Shown here: piece after piece, positions 38,581-47,571 of the stretch
How the letters are laid out: each line of letters starts with the position of its first letter
Numbering within the stretch: position 1 is the stretch's first letter
Assembly (NCBI GenBank): GCA_052140165.1
Contig: JBKQUM010000161.1
Coordinates: 1-64,000 of the forward strand
Length of the DNA: 64,000 nt
Direction of reading: 5' to 3'
DNA from: Bog-473 sp052140165
GTDB taxonomy: Bacteria; Actinomycetota; Acidimicrobiia; Acidimicrobiales; RAAP-2
Made by a program: the position numbers and the translations under genes
The notes under the pieces: generated by a model
The model's input: the letters and a program-made list of their open reading frames with translations, nothing else
Databases searched by the model: none
Told to the model about the DNA's origin: nothing

Positions 38581-39294
38581 GTGACAGCCCCGACCAAGCG
38601 GGTGGCGATACTCGCCCCCATGCAGCCCGAGCTCAAGGCGATCATCGCGTCATTCGGCCTGACGCCGGCCAAAGGGGATCCCGTGTTCTCCCATATGGGC
38701 ACCGCGGGCGGGTGGTCCGTCGCGTCGCTGGTCATCGGCATGGGACCGGCCCTGGCACGGGAAGCCACCCGCACCACGCTGGCGGCCGGTCCGTTCGACC
38801 ACGTCATGGTCGTCGGCATCGCCGGTGGGCTCGACCCCGACCTCCCCGTCGGCTCGCTCCTCGTCCCGAGCCGGGTGCAGCTCTACCCGGACGGCCCCGA
38901 GTACCGGGCCCACCCGATCCCACCCCGACAGGCCTCCGGGGGGCTCATGACCACCGACGGGCTGTTCGACGACGACAACGTCTGGCGGCCGATACTCGCA
39001 CGCGGATTCGGCGCCGTCGACATGGAGGCGGCCGGCGTGGCCGAGGTCTGCGAGGAGGCAGGGGTGGCCTGGTCGGTCTACCGGGGCATCAGCGACCGTC
39101 CGGACGAGCACATCGTCGATCAGGCCGTCTTCTCTCTCAGCAAGCCGGACGGCTCCGCCGACCCGCTCTCGCTGGCCAAGTACCTCGCCCGGGACCCGCG
39201 GCGCGCCAAGGCACTCGCCCGCCTCAACCGCTGCATGCAGGCGGCGGCCAAGGCGGCGGCCGATGCCGCCTTCGCCGACCTCTCCGCCGCATAG
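38581..39294 (+). CDS. Nucleosidase/phosphorylase-family protein (MTAN-like)
   Basis: This 237-residue protein resembles the 5'-methylthioadenosine/S-adenosylhomocysteine nucleosidase and purine phosphorylase fold. VAILAPMQPELKAII is the N-terminal strand with the Met/Glu-containing loop, VMVVGIAGGLDPDLPVGSLLVP is the Gly-rich core strand, and GAVDMEAAGVAEVCEEAG provides the Met-Glu of the active site, followed by YRGISDRPDE, which carries the catalytic Asp region. The enzyme should cleave or phosphorolyse an N-glycosidic bond in nucleoside salvage. GTG 38581 is taken; CATGAT ends 6 nt before it, a possible leaderless -10, and the GGAGGG between is too close to act as a ribosome binding site. 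Confidence 0.7.
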   Translation: MTAPTKRVAILAPMQPELKAIIASFGLTPAKGDPVFSHMGTAGGWSVASLVIGMGPALAREATRTTLAAGPFDHVMVVGIAGGLDPDLPVGSLLVPSRVQLYPDGPEYRAHPIPPRQASGGLMTTDGLFDDDNVWRPILARGFGAVDMEAAGVAEVCEEAGVAWSVYRGISDRPDEHIVDQAVFSLSKPDGSADPLSLAKYLARDPRRAKALARLNRCMQAAAKAAADAAFADLSAA

Positions 39295-39329
39295 GGCGCC
39301 GTCATCCAGCACGCCGCGCGACTTCCGAG

Positions 39330-40475
39330 CTATGTGACGTCCTCCGAGCTCAACTGGTCGTTCGGAATGTCGCGGCGCGCAATCACGTGCAGGTCGATGT
39401 CGTTCTCGGATGCCATCCGGAGGATCTGCTGGATCACCGAGCCTCTGGTCATGGACTGCCAACGGGTCAGACGCGAGGTACCGACCACGATCTGGGTGAT
39501 CTGCTGGTCGACGGCGGCGGCGAAGATCGTCTTGGCGACGTCGTCTCCTTCGAGAGTCTGCCACCGGCCGCCCACCGCCTTCACCAGCTCCTCGAGCTCC
39601 GCCGTGCTGGCCTGCGTGGCCTCCGCGTCGCCGGAGAGCACGTGCACGGCGATGAGATCGGCCTTGATGCGCGACGCAATGCGCGCCGCCCGCCTGATCA
39701 CCGCCGCGTTGCCCGGAGCCCCGGTGACGGCCACCATGATCCGCTCGGTCGTCTCCCACAGCTCGCCCCCCGCGCCGTGCGACCGGAGGTACTCGAGCAG
39801 CTCCTCCTCGGTCTCGTCCGCCACGAAGCGCAACGAGAGCTCGCGCAGCGCCACCAGGTTCTCGGTGCGGAAGAACCCCGACAGTGCGGAGGGAACCTTG
39901 GACTCCGGGTAGATGTTGCCGTGCAGCATGCGGCGTCGCAGCTGGTCGGCCGACGAATCGATCAACTCGAGTTGGTCGGCCCGCCGCACGACCCAGTCGG
40001 GTACCCGTTCCCGCACCCCGACACCCGTGATCCGCTCGACCGCATCGGCAAGGGACTCGATGTGTTGGACGTTCACGGTGGTGATGACGGCAATGCCCGC
40101 ATCGAGGATCTCGAGCACGTCCTCCCATCGCTTGGCATGCCGGCCTGAGCCCGGGACGTTCGTATGAGCCAGCTCGTCGATGAGGACGACCTCGGGTCGT
40201 CGGGCGATGACGGCGTCGACATCCATCTCCTCCCATACCGAGTCGCGGTAGTCGACCTGCTTTCGCGGCACGACGGGTAGGTCGCGGATCTGCTCCATGG
40301 TGTAGGGCCGCTTGTGCGTCTCCACGAACCCGACAACGACGTCGGCGCCACGCTGGAAGCGGCGCCACCCCTCGTCGAGCATGGCGCAGGTCTTGCCTAC
40401 ACCGGCCGCGGCGCCCAGGTACACGCGGAAGCGACCGGTCGGCCGGACCCCTTCGTCTTCTCCTTTTGCGCTCAT
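39330..40475 (-). CDS. kdpD: Stand-alone KdpD N-terminal module (KdpD + Usp)
   Basis: This 381-residue protein corresponds to only the cytoplasmic N-terminal part of KdpD. RVYLGAAAGVGKTCAMLDEG has the Walker A of the KdpD domain (about residues 15-34), then VVVGFVETHKRPYT, VVLIDELAHTNVPGSG (Walker B-like) and TTVNVQHIESL. A Usp domain follows (about 225-370) with MVAVTGAPGNAAVIRRAARI and QIVVGTSRLTRWQSM. In E. coli this module is fused to the membrane and kinase part and senses c-di-AMP or ATP; here the protein stops at that boundary and the kinase is a separate divergent gene. ATG 40475 has AAGGG upstream. The frame ends in a normal stop with no sign of decay. Confidence 0.85.
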   Translation of the reverse strand: MSAKGEDEGVRPTGRFRVYLGAAAGVGKTCAMLDEGWRRFQRGADVVVGFVETHKRPYTMEQIRDLPVVPRKQVDYRDSVWEEMDVDAVIARRPEVVLIDELAHTNVPGSGRHAKRWEDVLEILDAGIAVITTVNVQHIESLADAVERITGVGVRERVPDWVVRRADQLELIDSSADQLRRRMLHGNIYPESKVPSALSGFFRTENLVALRELSLRFVADETEEELLEYLRSHGAGGELWETTERIMVAVTGAPGNAAVIRRAARIASRIKADLIAVHVLSGDAEATQASTAELEELVKAVGGRWQTLEGDDVAKTIFAAAVDQQITQIVVGTSRLTRWQSMTRGSVIQQILRMASENDIDLHVIARRDIPNDQLSSEDVT

Positions 40476-40543
40476 CCCTACCCTTCGGCGGCCCTTGCCA
40501 CGGCGTCGGTACACTCGGCAGACGCTCCGATGGACAGAAAGCC

Positions 40544-42091
40544 GTGACAGACGTGACGCCAGGCAAGCTGGTTACCAGGGGAACGTACCAGCACAATCTT
40601 GTCGGAATTGTCGTCACCCTGGCCGGCTTGGCGGCACTCCTGGGCCTGTTGCTGCCGTTTCGCGCCCACCTGAGCATCGCGATGCCCGCGCTCGTCCTGG
40701 TGGTGCCCGCCGTCGTCGGCGCGGCCATCAGCGGCTTCCCGGCGGGCGTCGTGGGTGCGCTGGCGGGCTTCGTCGTCTACGACTGGTTCTTCCTCCCGCC
40801 GTACGACACCCTGGCAGTGCGCTCGCCCCAGAATCTGATCGCGCTGGCCGTCTACGTGGTGGTCGTCCTGATCGTCGCCCAGCTGGTTGCCAAACTGCGC
40901 AGCGCGCGGTTCGAGGCACTGCGGCGGACCGAGGAATCGGAGCGGTTGTTCGAGCTGTCCAGGGCCCTCATCGGCGATCTCACGCTCTCCCAGCTGCTCA
41001 CGCACATCGTGGGCACCGTGCAGAGCGTGTTCTCGCCCCGCTGGACGGCGCTCGTGCTGCCCGACACCGGTCAGGCGGCTCCGGGGCCGGTCGAGGCGCT
41101 GCAAGTGGCCGCCTCGGCGGGCCAGCCTCTGAACGGCGAGGACGTGGCCTCGGTGACGTCGGGCGGTGGACAGGCCAGCTCCCTCGGGCTGGTCGACGAG
41201 AGCGGGCCCCGCAGGGTGTCGGTGGCACTCGTGGTGAGCCTCCGGCCGGTCGGCATCCTGGTGCTCCAGGACGTGCAGCTGGCCGAACGGGACCGGAGTC
41301 TGCTCGGTACGTTCGCCAACCAGGCGGCGCTGGCGGTGGACCGCGCACAGCTGCGGGACCAGGCACTGCGGGCGAGACTGCTCGAAGAGGTCGACCGTTG
41401 GCGCCGTGCCCTCATGGGTGCGGCCTCTCACGACCTGCGGACCCCGCTCGCCTCCATCAAGACGGCCGTGTCGAGCCTTCGCCAGGACGGCGCCCGCCTT
41501 GCTCCCGAGGACCGGGTCGAGCTCTTGGAGCTGATCGAGCTGCAGTCGGACCGCCTGGCACGTCTGCTGACCAACCTCCTCGACATGACCCGCATTGAGG
41601 CGGGTGCGCTCGAGCTGCGGCCGAGCGCCGTCGCCTTCGACGAGCTGCTCGCCGAGGCTGTGGCGTCGTTGGGCGGCATCGTGGCGCCCGGCCGCATCGC
41701 CGTCGACGCACCGCTCGACCTGCCGCTCCTCCACCTCGATCACGTCCTCATGAGCCAGGTCCTGGCGAACGTGCTCGAGAACGCCGAGCGACTGTCCCCC
41801 GGCGACAGCGTCATCCGCGTCGCGGCACGGACGGCACCGGGCAGCGCGTCCACGCGCGTCGAGATCTCGGTGACCGACGACGGTCCAGGTATTGCCCGCG
41901 AGGAGCGGGAGCGGGTCTTCGAGATGTTCAGCCAGAACGGCGGAGGCGGCAGGGCAGGCCTCGGCCTGGCGATCGCCAAGGCCTTCGTCGAGGCGCATGG
42001 CGGCCTCATCTGGATCGATCCCGACGTCGAGCGCGGCGCGCGCGTCGTCTTCACCGTTCCGTGCGACACGCTCGTCGCGGCACCTGCCTGA
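40544..42091 (+). CDS. kdpD: DUF4118-GAF histidine kinase (KdpD C-terminal half)
   Basis: This 515-residue kinase carries what follows the Usp domain in canonical KdpD. Residues about 18-115 contain four helices with YDWFFLPPYDTLAVRSPQNL, the DUF4118 signature of KdpD. A GAF domain (about 130-270) precedes HisKA with ASHDLRTPLASIKTAV (phospho-acceptor His about 295) and a HATPase with NVLENAERLSP (N box), SVTDDGPGIARE (G1) and GRAGLGLAIAK (G2). It should phosphorylate the downstream KdpE. The start GTG 40544 has TACACT 28 nt upstream; GTG 40553 is an alternative. The 68-bp divergent gap to the KdpD N-terminal gene probably holds promoters for both. Confidence 0.85.
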   Translation: MTDVTPGKLVTRGTYQHNLVGIVVTLAGLAALLGLLLPFRAHLSIAMPALVLVVPAVVGAAISGFPAGVVGALAGFVVYDWFFLPPYDTLAVRSPQNLIALAVYVVVVLIVAQLVAKLRSARFEALRRTEESERLFELSRALIGDLTLSQLLTHIVGTVQSVFSPRWTALVLPDTGQAAPGPVEALQVAASAGQPLNGEDVASVTSGGGQASSLGLVDESGPRRVSVALVVSLRPVGILVLQDVQLAERDRSLLGTFANQAALAVDRAQLRDQALRARLLEEVDRWRRALMGAASHDLRTPLASIKTAVSSLRQDGARLAPEDRVELLELIELQSDRLARLLTNLLDMTRIEAGALELRPSAVAFDELLAEAVASLGGIVAPGRIAVDAPLDLPLLHLDHVLMSQVLANVLENAERLSPGDSVIRVAARTAPGSASTRVEISVTDDGPGIAREERERVFEMFSQNGGGGRAGLGLAIAKAFVEAHGGLIWIDPDVERGARVVFTVPCDTLVAAPA

Positions 42092-42099
42092 GCGCACCG

Positions 42100-42810
42100 G
42101 TGCCCAAGGTGCTCGTCGTCGACGACGATCCATCGCTGCTGAAGGCTCTCCGCATCGGCCTGACCGCCCGGGGGGACGAGGTGCTCACAGCGCACTCGGG
42201 GATCGACGCCGTCAACCAGGTGGCGCTGACGGGGCCTGACCTCGTCATCCTCGACCTCGGACTGCCCGACGTCGACGGGCTCGAGGTCTGCCGCCGCATC
42301 CGAGAATTCTCCGACGTGCCCATCGTCGTGCTGTCCGCCTACGGCGACGAGCGTCGCAAGGTGGAAGCGCTCGACAGTGGGGCCGACGACTTCGTCACGA
42401 AACCCTTCGGCATGGCCGAGCTCGAGGCGCGCCTCAGGGTCGCACTGCGCCACGCCGTCGCCCGGCAGGGTAACGGCGTGGAGCATGCCACGACCCTCCA
42501 GGTGGGCGACCTCGACGTCGACCTGGTCCACCACATGGCGACACTGTCGGGTGCGCAGCTGCAGCTCACGGCAAAGGAGTTCGAGCTCCTCGCCTACCTC
42601 GCCCGCCACGCCGGCAAGGTCTGCACGCACCACATGATCCTGAAGGACGTGTGGGGCCCCGGCTACGGCGCCGAGTCCAACTACGTGCGCGTCTACACGC
42701 ACCGGCTGCGCAAGAAGATGGGGGACGAGGAGGGCCGGCTGCTCAAGACGGTGCCCGGAATCGGCTACCAGCTCGTCCCCGGCGCTCACTCCCCGGTGCC
42801 GAACGAGTAG
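42100..42810 (+). CDS. kdpE: KdpE response regulator
   Basis: This 236-residue OmpR-family regulator has KVLVVDDDPSLLKAL at the start, LVILDLGLPDVDGLEVCRRI (phospho-acceptor Asp about 52), VVLSAYGDERRKVEAL and FVTKPFGMAELEAR (Lys about 101). The C-terminal winged helix includes LTAKEFELLAYLARHAGKVC and YVRVYTHRLRKKMGDEEG, the DNA-recognition helix and wing. Its gene follows the kinase by 8 nt and converges on the kdp structural operon. It should activate the operon under potassium limitation or salt stress; three TTGAC repeats at 47686-47723 are possible binding sites. Confidence 0.9.
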   Translation: MPKVLVVDDDPSLLKALRIGLTARGDEVLTAHSGIDAVNQVALTGPDLVILDLGLPDVDGLEVCRRIREFSDVPIVVLSAYGDERRKVEALDSGADDFVTKPFGMAELEARLRVALRHAVARQGNGVEHATTLQVGDLDVDLVHHMATLSGAQLQLTAKEFELLAYLARHAGKVCTHHMILKDVWGPGYGAESNYVRVYTHRLRKKMGDEEGRLLKTVPGIGYQLVPGAHSPVPNE

Positions 42811-42823
42811 AGCGGGTTGCGCG

Positions 42824-43063
42824 TCAGGAGGACGCCGCGCTCGAGCGCCGGCGTACTTCGGCGACGAGATTGCACCCGGCTGCGATCCCGGGCACCGAGG
42901 CCCGGCCCATGAAGCGCAGGACCACGGACCCGGTCCCGTCGCCGAGCGCGACGTCGGTGCGGACCCAGGGCCGCTCGTAGGAGACGACCGACTCGACCTC
43001 TCCGGCCACCAATGCCCGTCGCCGAGGCACCAACGCCGCGATGGCGGTGGCGCGGCAGCTCAC
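42824..43063 (-). CDS. Small OB-fold protein
   Basis: This 79-residue protein reads IAALVPRRRALVAGEVESVV then VALGDGTGSVVLRFMGRASV and IAAGCNLVAEVRRRSS. The Gly-rich beta pattern (a first strand ending in Gly-x-Val, a central Asp-Gly-Thr-Gly, and Phe-x-Gly-Arg) is that of actinobacterial OB-fold proteins annotated as nucleic acid binding, which are often found near potassium transport genes. It is too short for more than one OB domain. Its GTG overlaps the kdpC stop (GTGA at 43060-43063), so it is the last gene of the kdp operon. Binding partner is unknown. Confidence 0.6.
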   Translation of the reverse strand: MSCRATAIAALVPRRRALVAGEVESVVSYERPWVRTDVALGDGTGSVVLRFMGRASVPGIAAGCNLVAEVRRRSSAASS

Positions 43064-43710
43064 GTCTTGAGTTTGGCCAGCGCCTCGTTGAGTTGCAGCA
43101 CGTTGATGTACGGCGAGCCCAGGAAGCCCAGCTGCATGCCCGTTGTGTTCTGCTGGATCAGGGTTCGCAACCTGGAAGGGGAGATCCCTGTCGCCTGCGA
43201 GACCATCGGGATCTCCGCGATGGCGTCCTGAGGGGTGATGTCCGGGTCGATCCCGCTGCCCGAGGTGGTGACGAGATCGGGTGTCGGGTTGACGCCCCGT
43301 GCCTTCCAGTAGGCCACCAGCGTCTGCGTGTTCTCCAGAAGTGTCTTGGAGCGGGGGCCGAGGTTGGTCGCCGAGGACTCGCCACTGTTCAGGACGCCGG
43401 GTTGGCCGGGGATGTTGTTGGCCTCGAGTGGGTTGTCCCCCCCGGCGGCGACCGGCTTCGCCGAGCCGGCGTAGGGTCCGAGGGCGTCGGGGCGGCCCTG
43501 GAACACGCAGCTGCCGAGCGGATGGCCCGGGCACTTGGCCTGGGACCAGTTCTGCCCGATGAGCGTCGAACCGTTGGCCGTGATGGAGCCGTCTGCCTCG
43601 TTCCGGAAGAAGAGCTGGGCGACCCCGGTGCCCACGAAGGCGTAGACGAACCCGAAGAAGACGGTGAAGACCAGGATCGCGATGATCGAGCGGCGGAGGT
43701 GGGTGATCAT
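43060..43710 (-). CDS. kdpC: KdpC subunit of the potassium-transporting ATPase
   Basis: This 216-residue protein is KdpC. One N-terminal helix (IIAILVFTVFFGFVYAFVG, about 10-28) is followed by an extracytoplasmic domain with NGSTLIGQNW, FQGRPDALGPY, NLGPRSKTLLENTQ and TTSGSGIDPDITPQDA, all conserved in KdpC. KdpC joins KdpA to KdpB in the KdpFABC complex. The ATG at 43710 lies 13 nt after the kdpB stop. The C-terminal LNEALAKLKT is typical and ends in a stop overlapping the OB-fold gene. Confidence 0.95.
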   Translation of the reverse strand: MITHLRRSIIAILVFTVFFGFVYAFVGTGVAQLFFRNEADGSITANGSTLIGQNWSQAKCPGHPLGSCVFQGRPDALGPYAGSAKPVAAGGDNPLEANNIPGQPGVLNSGESSATNLGPRSKTLLENTQTLVAYWKARGVNPTPDLVTTSGSGIDPDITPQDAIAEIPMVSQATGISPSRLRTLIQQNTTGMQLGFLGSPYINVLQLNEALAKLKT

Positions 43711-43723
43711 GTAGGACTCGCTA

Positions 43724-45787
43724 TCAATACGCGTGGAGGGCGACAAGGATGATGTCGATGAGCTTGATGAAGATGAACGGCACGATGATCCCGCCCACGC
43801 CGTAGATGAAGACGTTTCGGCGGAGAATCGCCTCTGCGGACGCCGCCCTGAACTTCACTCCTCGCAGCGCGAGCGGGATGAGCGCCACGATGACGAGGGC
43901 GTTGAAGATGACGGCCGAGAGCACCGCACTCTCCGGGCTGTGCAACTTCATGATGTTGAGGGGCGCCAGCTGCGGATAGGTGGCGATGAACAGCGCCGGG
44001 ATGATGGCAAAGTACTTGGCCACGTCGTTGGCGATGGAGAACGTCGTGAGCGATCCGCGGGTGATCAGGAGCTGCTTGCCGATTTCGACGATGTCGATCA
44101 GCTTGGTGGGGTTGGAATCGAGGTCGACCATGTTGCCGGCCTCTTTGGCCGCGGTCGTCCCGGTGTTCATCGCCACGCCCACGTCAGCCTGGGCCAGGGC
44201 CGGCGCGTCGTTGGTGCCGTCGCCGGTCATGGCGACGAGCTTGTCTCCCGCTTGCTCGTTCCGGATCAGCTCGAGCTTGGCCTCGGGGGTCGCCTCGGCC
44301 AAGAAGTCGTCGACGCCGGCCTCCTGCGCGATGGCGGCAGCGGTCAGCGGGTTGTCGCCGGTGATCATGACCGTTTTGATCCCCATCTGGCGCATCTCGG
44401 CGAACTTCTCCCGGATCCCGGTCTTCACCACGTCCTTGAGCTCGATCACCCCGAGGATCGTCGGGCCGTCCGCCACGACCAGCGGTGTGGACCCAGCCCG
44501 GGCGATGCGATCGACGATCTCCTGAAGTCCGTCGGGCGGCGTGCCCCCCTGCTCGACCGCCCAGGCCCGTACCGAATCGGCCGCACCCTTGCGGATCTGG
44601 CGGCCTTCGATGTCGAGTCCCGACATCCGGGTGGTCGCCGAGAACGGGACGAACTCGTGCGTACCCAGCTCCCGCTCGCGGATGTTGAAACGCTCCTTGG
44701 CCAGGACCACGATGGACCTGCCCTCGGGGGTCTCGTCCGCCAGCGAAGCGAGCTGAGCGACGTCGGCCACCTCCTCTTCGGTGTGCCCGTGTGCCGGGTA
44801 GAAGGCCGACGCCATGCGGTTGCCGAGCGTGATCGTGCCGGTCTTGTCGAGCAGCAATGTCTGCACGTCGCCCGCCGCCTCGACGGCGCGTCCGCTCATG
44901 GCAAGGACGTTGCGCTGCACGAGCCGGTCCATGCCGGCGATGCCGATGGCTGAGAGGAGCGCGCCGATTGTGGTCGGGATGAGGCACACGAGCAACGAAA
45001 CCAAGATGACGACCGACACCGTCGCGCCCGAGTACTTCCCGAAGGCCTGCAGGGTCACCACGACGGGGATGAAGACGATGGTCAGCACGGCCAGGAGAAT
45101 GGTGAGGGCGATCTCGTTCGGGGTCCTCTGCCGGTTGGCCCCTTCGACCAGGGTGATCATGCGGTCGAGGAAGGTGTGACCGCGCTCGGCAGTGATCCGC
45201 ACCACGATGCGGTCCGAGAGCACGCGTGTGCCCCCCGTGACCGCAGAGCGATCACCTCCGGACTCACGGATGACGGGTGCCGACTCCCCGGTGATGGCCG
45301 ACTCGTCCACCGAGGCGATGCCCTCGACGATTTCGCCGTCCGAGGGGATGAGGTCGCCCGCCTCGCACACCACGAGGTCCCCCTTCGCCAGGTCCGCAGC
45401 CGCGACCCGCTCCTCGGAGCCGGCCGGTGTGAGACGGCGTGCCTCGGTCTCGGCGCGCATGCGGCGCAGGGTGTCGGCCTGAGCCTTCCCTCGCCCTTCC
45501 GCCATCGCTTCGGCGAAGTTGGCGAACATCACGGTCAAGAACAGCCAGATCGTGATGGACCAGTCGAACTTGCCAGGATGCGCGATCGACTCGATCAGAG
45601 TGACGACGGTGCCAACGAGCACCACGAACATGACTGGGTTCTTGATCTGCCACCGGGGGTCGAGCTTCTTGAAGGCGTCGATCAGCGCCCGGCCCATGAT
45701 CTCGCGGTCGAAGAGGCTCCGAGACCCCGCGACGCCGTGTGGCAGGTCGCTTGGCTGGGATTGCGGTTGTGTGGTCACTGTGGTCAT
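43724..45787 (-). CDS. kdpB: KdpB, P-type ATPase subunit
   Basis: This 687-residue P-type ATPase energises high-affinity potassium uptake. TGESAPV (actuator dephosphorylation loop), LVCLIPTTIGALLSAI (membrane helix 4 with the KdpB-specific PTT), LLLDKTGTITLGNRMA (phosphorylation Asp, about 312), MITGDNPLTAAAIA and MTGDGTNDAPALAQADVGVAM are present in order. It has seven predicted helices, as expected for KdpB. Its start overlaps the kdpA stop (TGATG). The first 25 residues are a Gln/Ser-rich cytoplasmic extension. Confidence 0.95.
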   Translation of the reverse strand: MTTVTTQPQSQPSDLPHGVAGSRSLFDREIMGRALIDAFKKLDPRWQIKNPVMFVVLVGTVVTLIESIAHPGKFDWSITIWLFLTVMFANFAEAMAEGRGKAQADTLRRMRAETEARRLTPAGSEERVAAADLAKGDLVVCEAGDLIPSDGEIVEGIASVDESAITGESAPVIRESGGDRSAVTGGTRVLSDRIVVRITAERGHTFLDRMITLVEGANRQRTPNEIALTILLAVLTIVFIPVVVTLQAFGKYSGATVSVVILVSLLVCLIPTTIGALLSAIGIAGMDRLVQRNVLAMSGRAVEAAGDVQTLLLDKTGTITLGNRMASAFYPAHGHTEEEVADVAQLASLADETPEGRSIVVLAKERFNIRERELGTHEFVPFSATTRMSGLDIEGRQIRKGAADSVRAWAVEQGGTPPDGLQEIVDRIARAGSTPLVVADGPTILGVIELKDVVKTGIREKFAEMRQMGIKTVMITGDNPLTAAAIAQEAGVDDFLAEATPEAKLELIRNEQAGDKLVAMTGDGTNDAPALAQADVGVAMNTGTTAAKEAGNMVDLDSNPTKLIDIVEIGKQLLITRGSLTTFSIANDVAKYFAIIPALFIATYPQLAPLNIMKLHSPESAVLSAVIFNALVIVALIPLALRGVKFRAASAEAILRRNVFIYGVGGIIVPFIFIKLIDIILVALHAY

Positions 45788-47475
45788 CAGAAGAACTTTC
45801 CGTGGCTGAGCTGCTCGACGATGGGTCCGAGTGAGACGGCGGGGAAGAAGGTGAGGCCACCAATGATGAGGATGACACCGATGGTCAGACCAACGAACAT
45901 GCCGTTGTCGGTGCGGAAGGTCCCGAGCGACGAGGGCACGATGCCCTTGGCCGCCAAACCCCCTCCGAGCGCGAGGGCCGGGATCATCACGCCGAACCTT
46001 CCGATGAGCATGTCAATCGAACCGACGACGTTGTAGAACGTCGTGTTCCCGCTGAGTCCGGCCATGGCCGACCCGTTGTTGTTGGCCTGTGACGTGAGGG
46101 CATAGAGGATCTCGCTGAAGCCGTGTGGGCCGGCGTTGAGCGGGCCGGCCCGGCCGGCGTGGACGGACACAGCGATCGCCGTCAGGACGAGCACGATGAT
46201 CGGCATCACCAGTGCCGCCAGCCCGGCGAGTTTCACCTCCCGGGACTGGATCTTCTTGCCCAAGTACTCGGGCGTTCGCCCGATCATGAGGCCGCCGAGG
46301 AACACCGCGATGACGGCGTAGATGAGGATCGTGTACAGCCCGCTCCCCGTGCCGCCCGGGGTCACCTCACCCAGCATCATGCCGCTGAGCGGACCGAAGC
46401 CGCCGATCGGGTTGTACGAGTCCGTCGCACTGTCGACGGCGCCGTCGGACGTCTGCGTCATCGATACGTTGAACAGTGCGCTCGTTGGAACACCGAAGCG
46501 GGCTTCCTTGCCCTCGGTGTTCCCCACCGTGGAGTGCACGCCCGCGGTAACGATGGCGGGGTTGTTCTGGTGCTCGGCGTAGGCGGTGAAGCCCACCCAG
46601 GTCCCGAAGATCAGCACCATGGCAACCAGCAGCGCGGCCCCGTGCCGGATGCTGCCCACCATCTTGCCGAAGGTGTAGGTGAGCGCGAACGGGATGGAGA
46701 GGGTGAGCCAGATGTAGATGAAGTTGGTGACCCCTGTCGGGTTCTCGAAGGGATGCGCCAGGTCGACGTTGAAGAAACCGCCGCCGTTGGTCCCGAGCTG
46801 CATGATCGGGCCCATGAAGCCGGCCGGACCGCGGGGAATGGTCTGGGTGACGCCGTTCAGTGAGTCGTGGATCGTCACCGTGCCGGCGAGGGTCTGCACC
46901 GCGCCCTCTCCCACCATCACGATCCCCATCACGAACGCGATCGGGAGCAGGATGTAGAGCATGCAGCGGGTGATGTCCACCCAGAAATTGCCGATGGTGG
47001 GAGAGTTTCGCCGGGCAAAACCCCGGGTCACGGCGATCGCCACGGCGATCCCGACGGCGGCGCTGACGAACTGCTGCACGGTGAGCACGCCGATCTGGGA
47101 GAAGTACGACATGGTCGTCTCGCCGCCGTAGTTCTGCCAGTTCGTGTTGGTCATGAACGACACGATCGTGTTGAAGCTGAGCGCCTGCGGCACGGCGCCG
47201 AAATGCTGCGGGTTGAGGGGCAGCGACCCCTGGATCCTCAGCAGCAGATAGCCGAAGGCGACGAACGTGCCGGAGAAGATGACGGTCGAGCCGGCATAGC
47301 GCTGCCACGACTGCTCTTTGTCGGGGCTGGTACCCAGCAGCCGGTAGAAGGGCCGCTCCGCCCAGGCGAGGTAGTGGACGCGACCGTCGAAGACGGCAGC
47401 CATGTACGAACCCAGGTACCGCCAGGCGAGCCCCAGGGTGATTATCAGGACGACGATGGTCCAGAAGAAGCCCAT
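45787..47475 (-). CDS. kdpA: KdpA, potassium-binding channel-like subunit
   Basis: This 562-residue protein has about ten helices in four M-P-M repeats. Selectivity filter regions are visible as FMTNTNWQNYGGE, QLGTNGGGFFNVD, a third around MTQTSDGAVDS, and SQANNNGSAMAGL. RTPEYLGKKIQSREVKLA is a conserved cytoplasmic loop. KdpA carries the potassium filter; ions are passed to KdpB for ATP-driven import. The ATG at 47475 lies 6 nt after kdpF. Length matches the family (557 in E. coli). Confidence 0.95.
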   Translation of the reverse strand: MGFFWTIVVLIITLGLAWRYLGSYMAAVFDGRVHYLAWAERPFYRLLGTSPDKEQSWQRYAGSTVIFSGTFVAFGYLLLRIQGSLPLNPQHFGAVPQALSFNTIVSFMTNTNWQNYGGETTMSYFSQIGVLTVQQFVSAAVGIAVAIAVTRGFARRNSPTIGNFWVDITRCMLYILLPIAFVMGIVMVGEGAVQTLAGTVTIHDSLNGVTQTIPRGPAGFMGPIMQLGTNGGGFFNVDLAHPFENPTGVTNFIYIWLTLSIPFALTYTFGKMVGSIRHGAALLVAMVLIFGTWVGFTAYAEHQNNPAIVTAGVHSTVGNTEGKEARFGVPTSALFNVSMTQTSDGAVDSATDSYNPIGGFGPLSGMMLGEVTPGGTGSGLYTILIYAVIAVFLGGLMIGRTPEYLGKKIQSREVKLAGLAALVMPIIVLVLTAIAVSVHAGRAGPLNAGPHGFSEILYALTSQANNNGSAMAGLSGNTTFYNVVGSIDMLIGRFGVMIPALALGGGLAAKGIVPSSLGTFRTDNGMFVGLTIGVILIIGGLTFFPAVSLGPIVEQLSHGKFF

Positions 47476-47481
47476 GTCAGA

Positions 47482-47571
47482 TCAGAACCACTCGGGCTTG
47501 AACATGGCGATGCCCAGGTAGATGAACACCACGATCGAGATGCCGAGGAGGAGTCCCTGGACCCAGGTCAT
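47482..47571 (-). CDS. kdpF: KdpF small membrane subunit
   Basis: This 29-residue peptide, MTWVQGLLLGISIVV followed by FIYLGIAMFKPEWF, is one membrane helix ending in the conserved Phe-x-x-Pro-Glu-x-Phe typical of KdpF. KdpF stabilises the KdpABC complex in the membrane. Its ATG at 47571 overlaps the stop of another small membrane peptide gene upstream (ATGA), and kdpA starts 6 nt after its stop. Confidence 0.9.
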   Translation of the reverse strand: MTWVQGLLLGISIVVFIYLGIAMFKPEWF

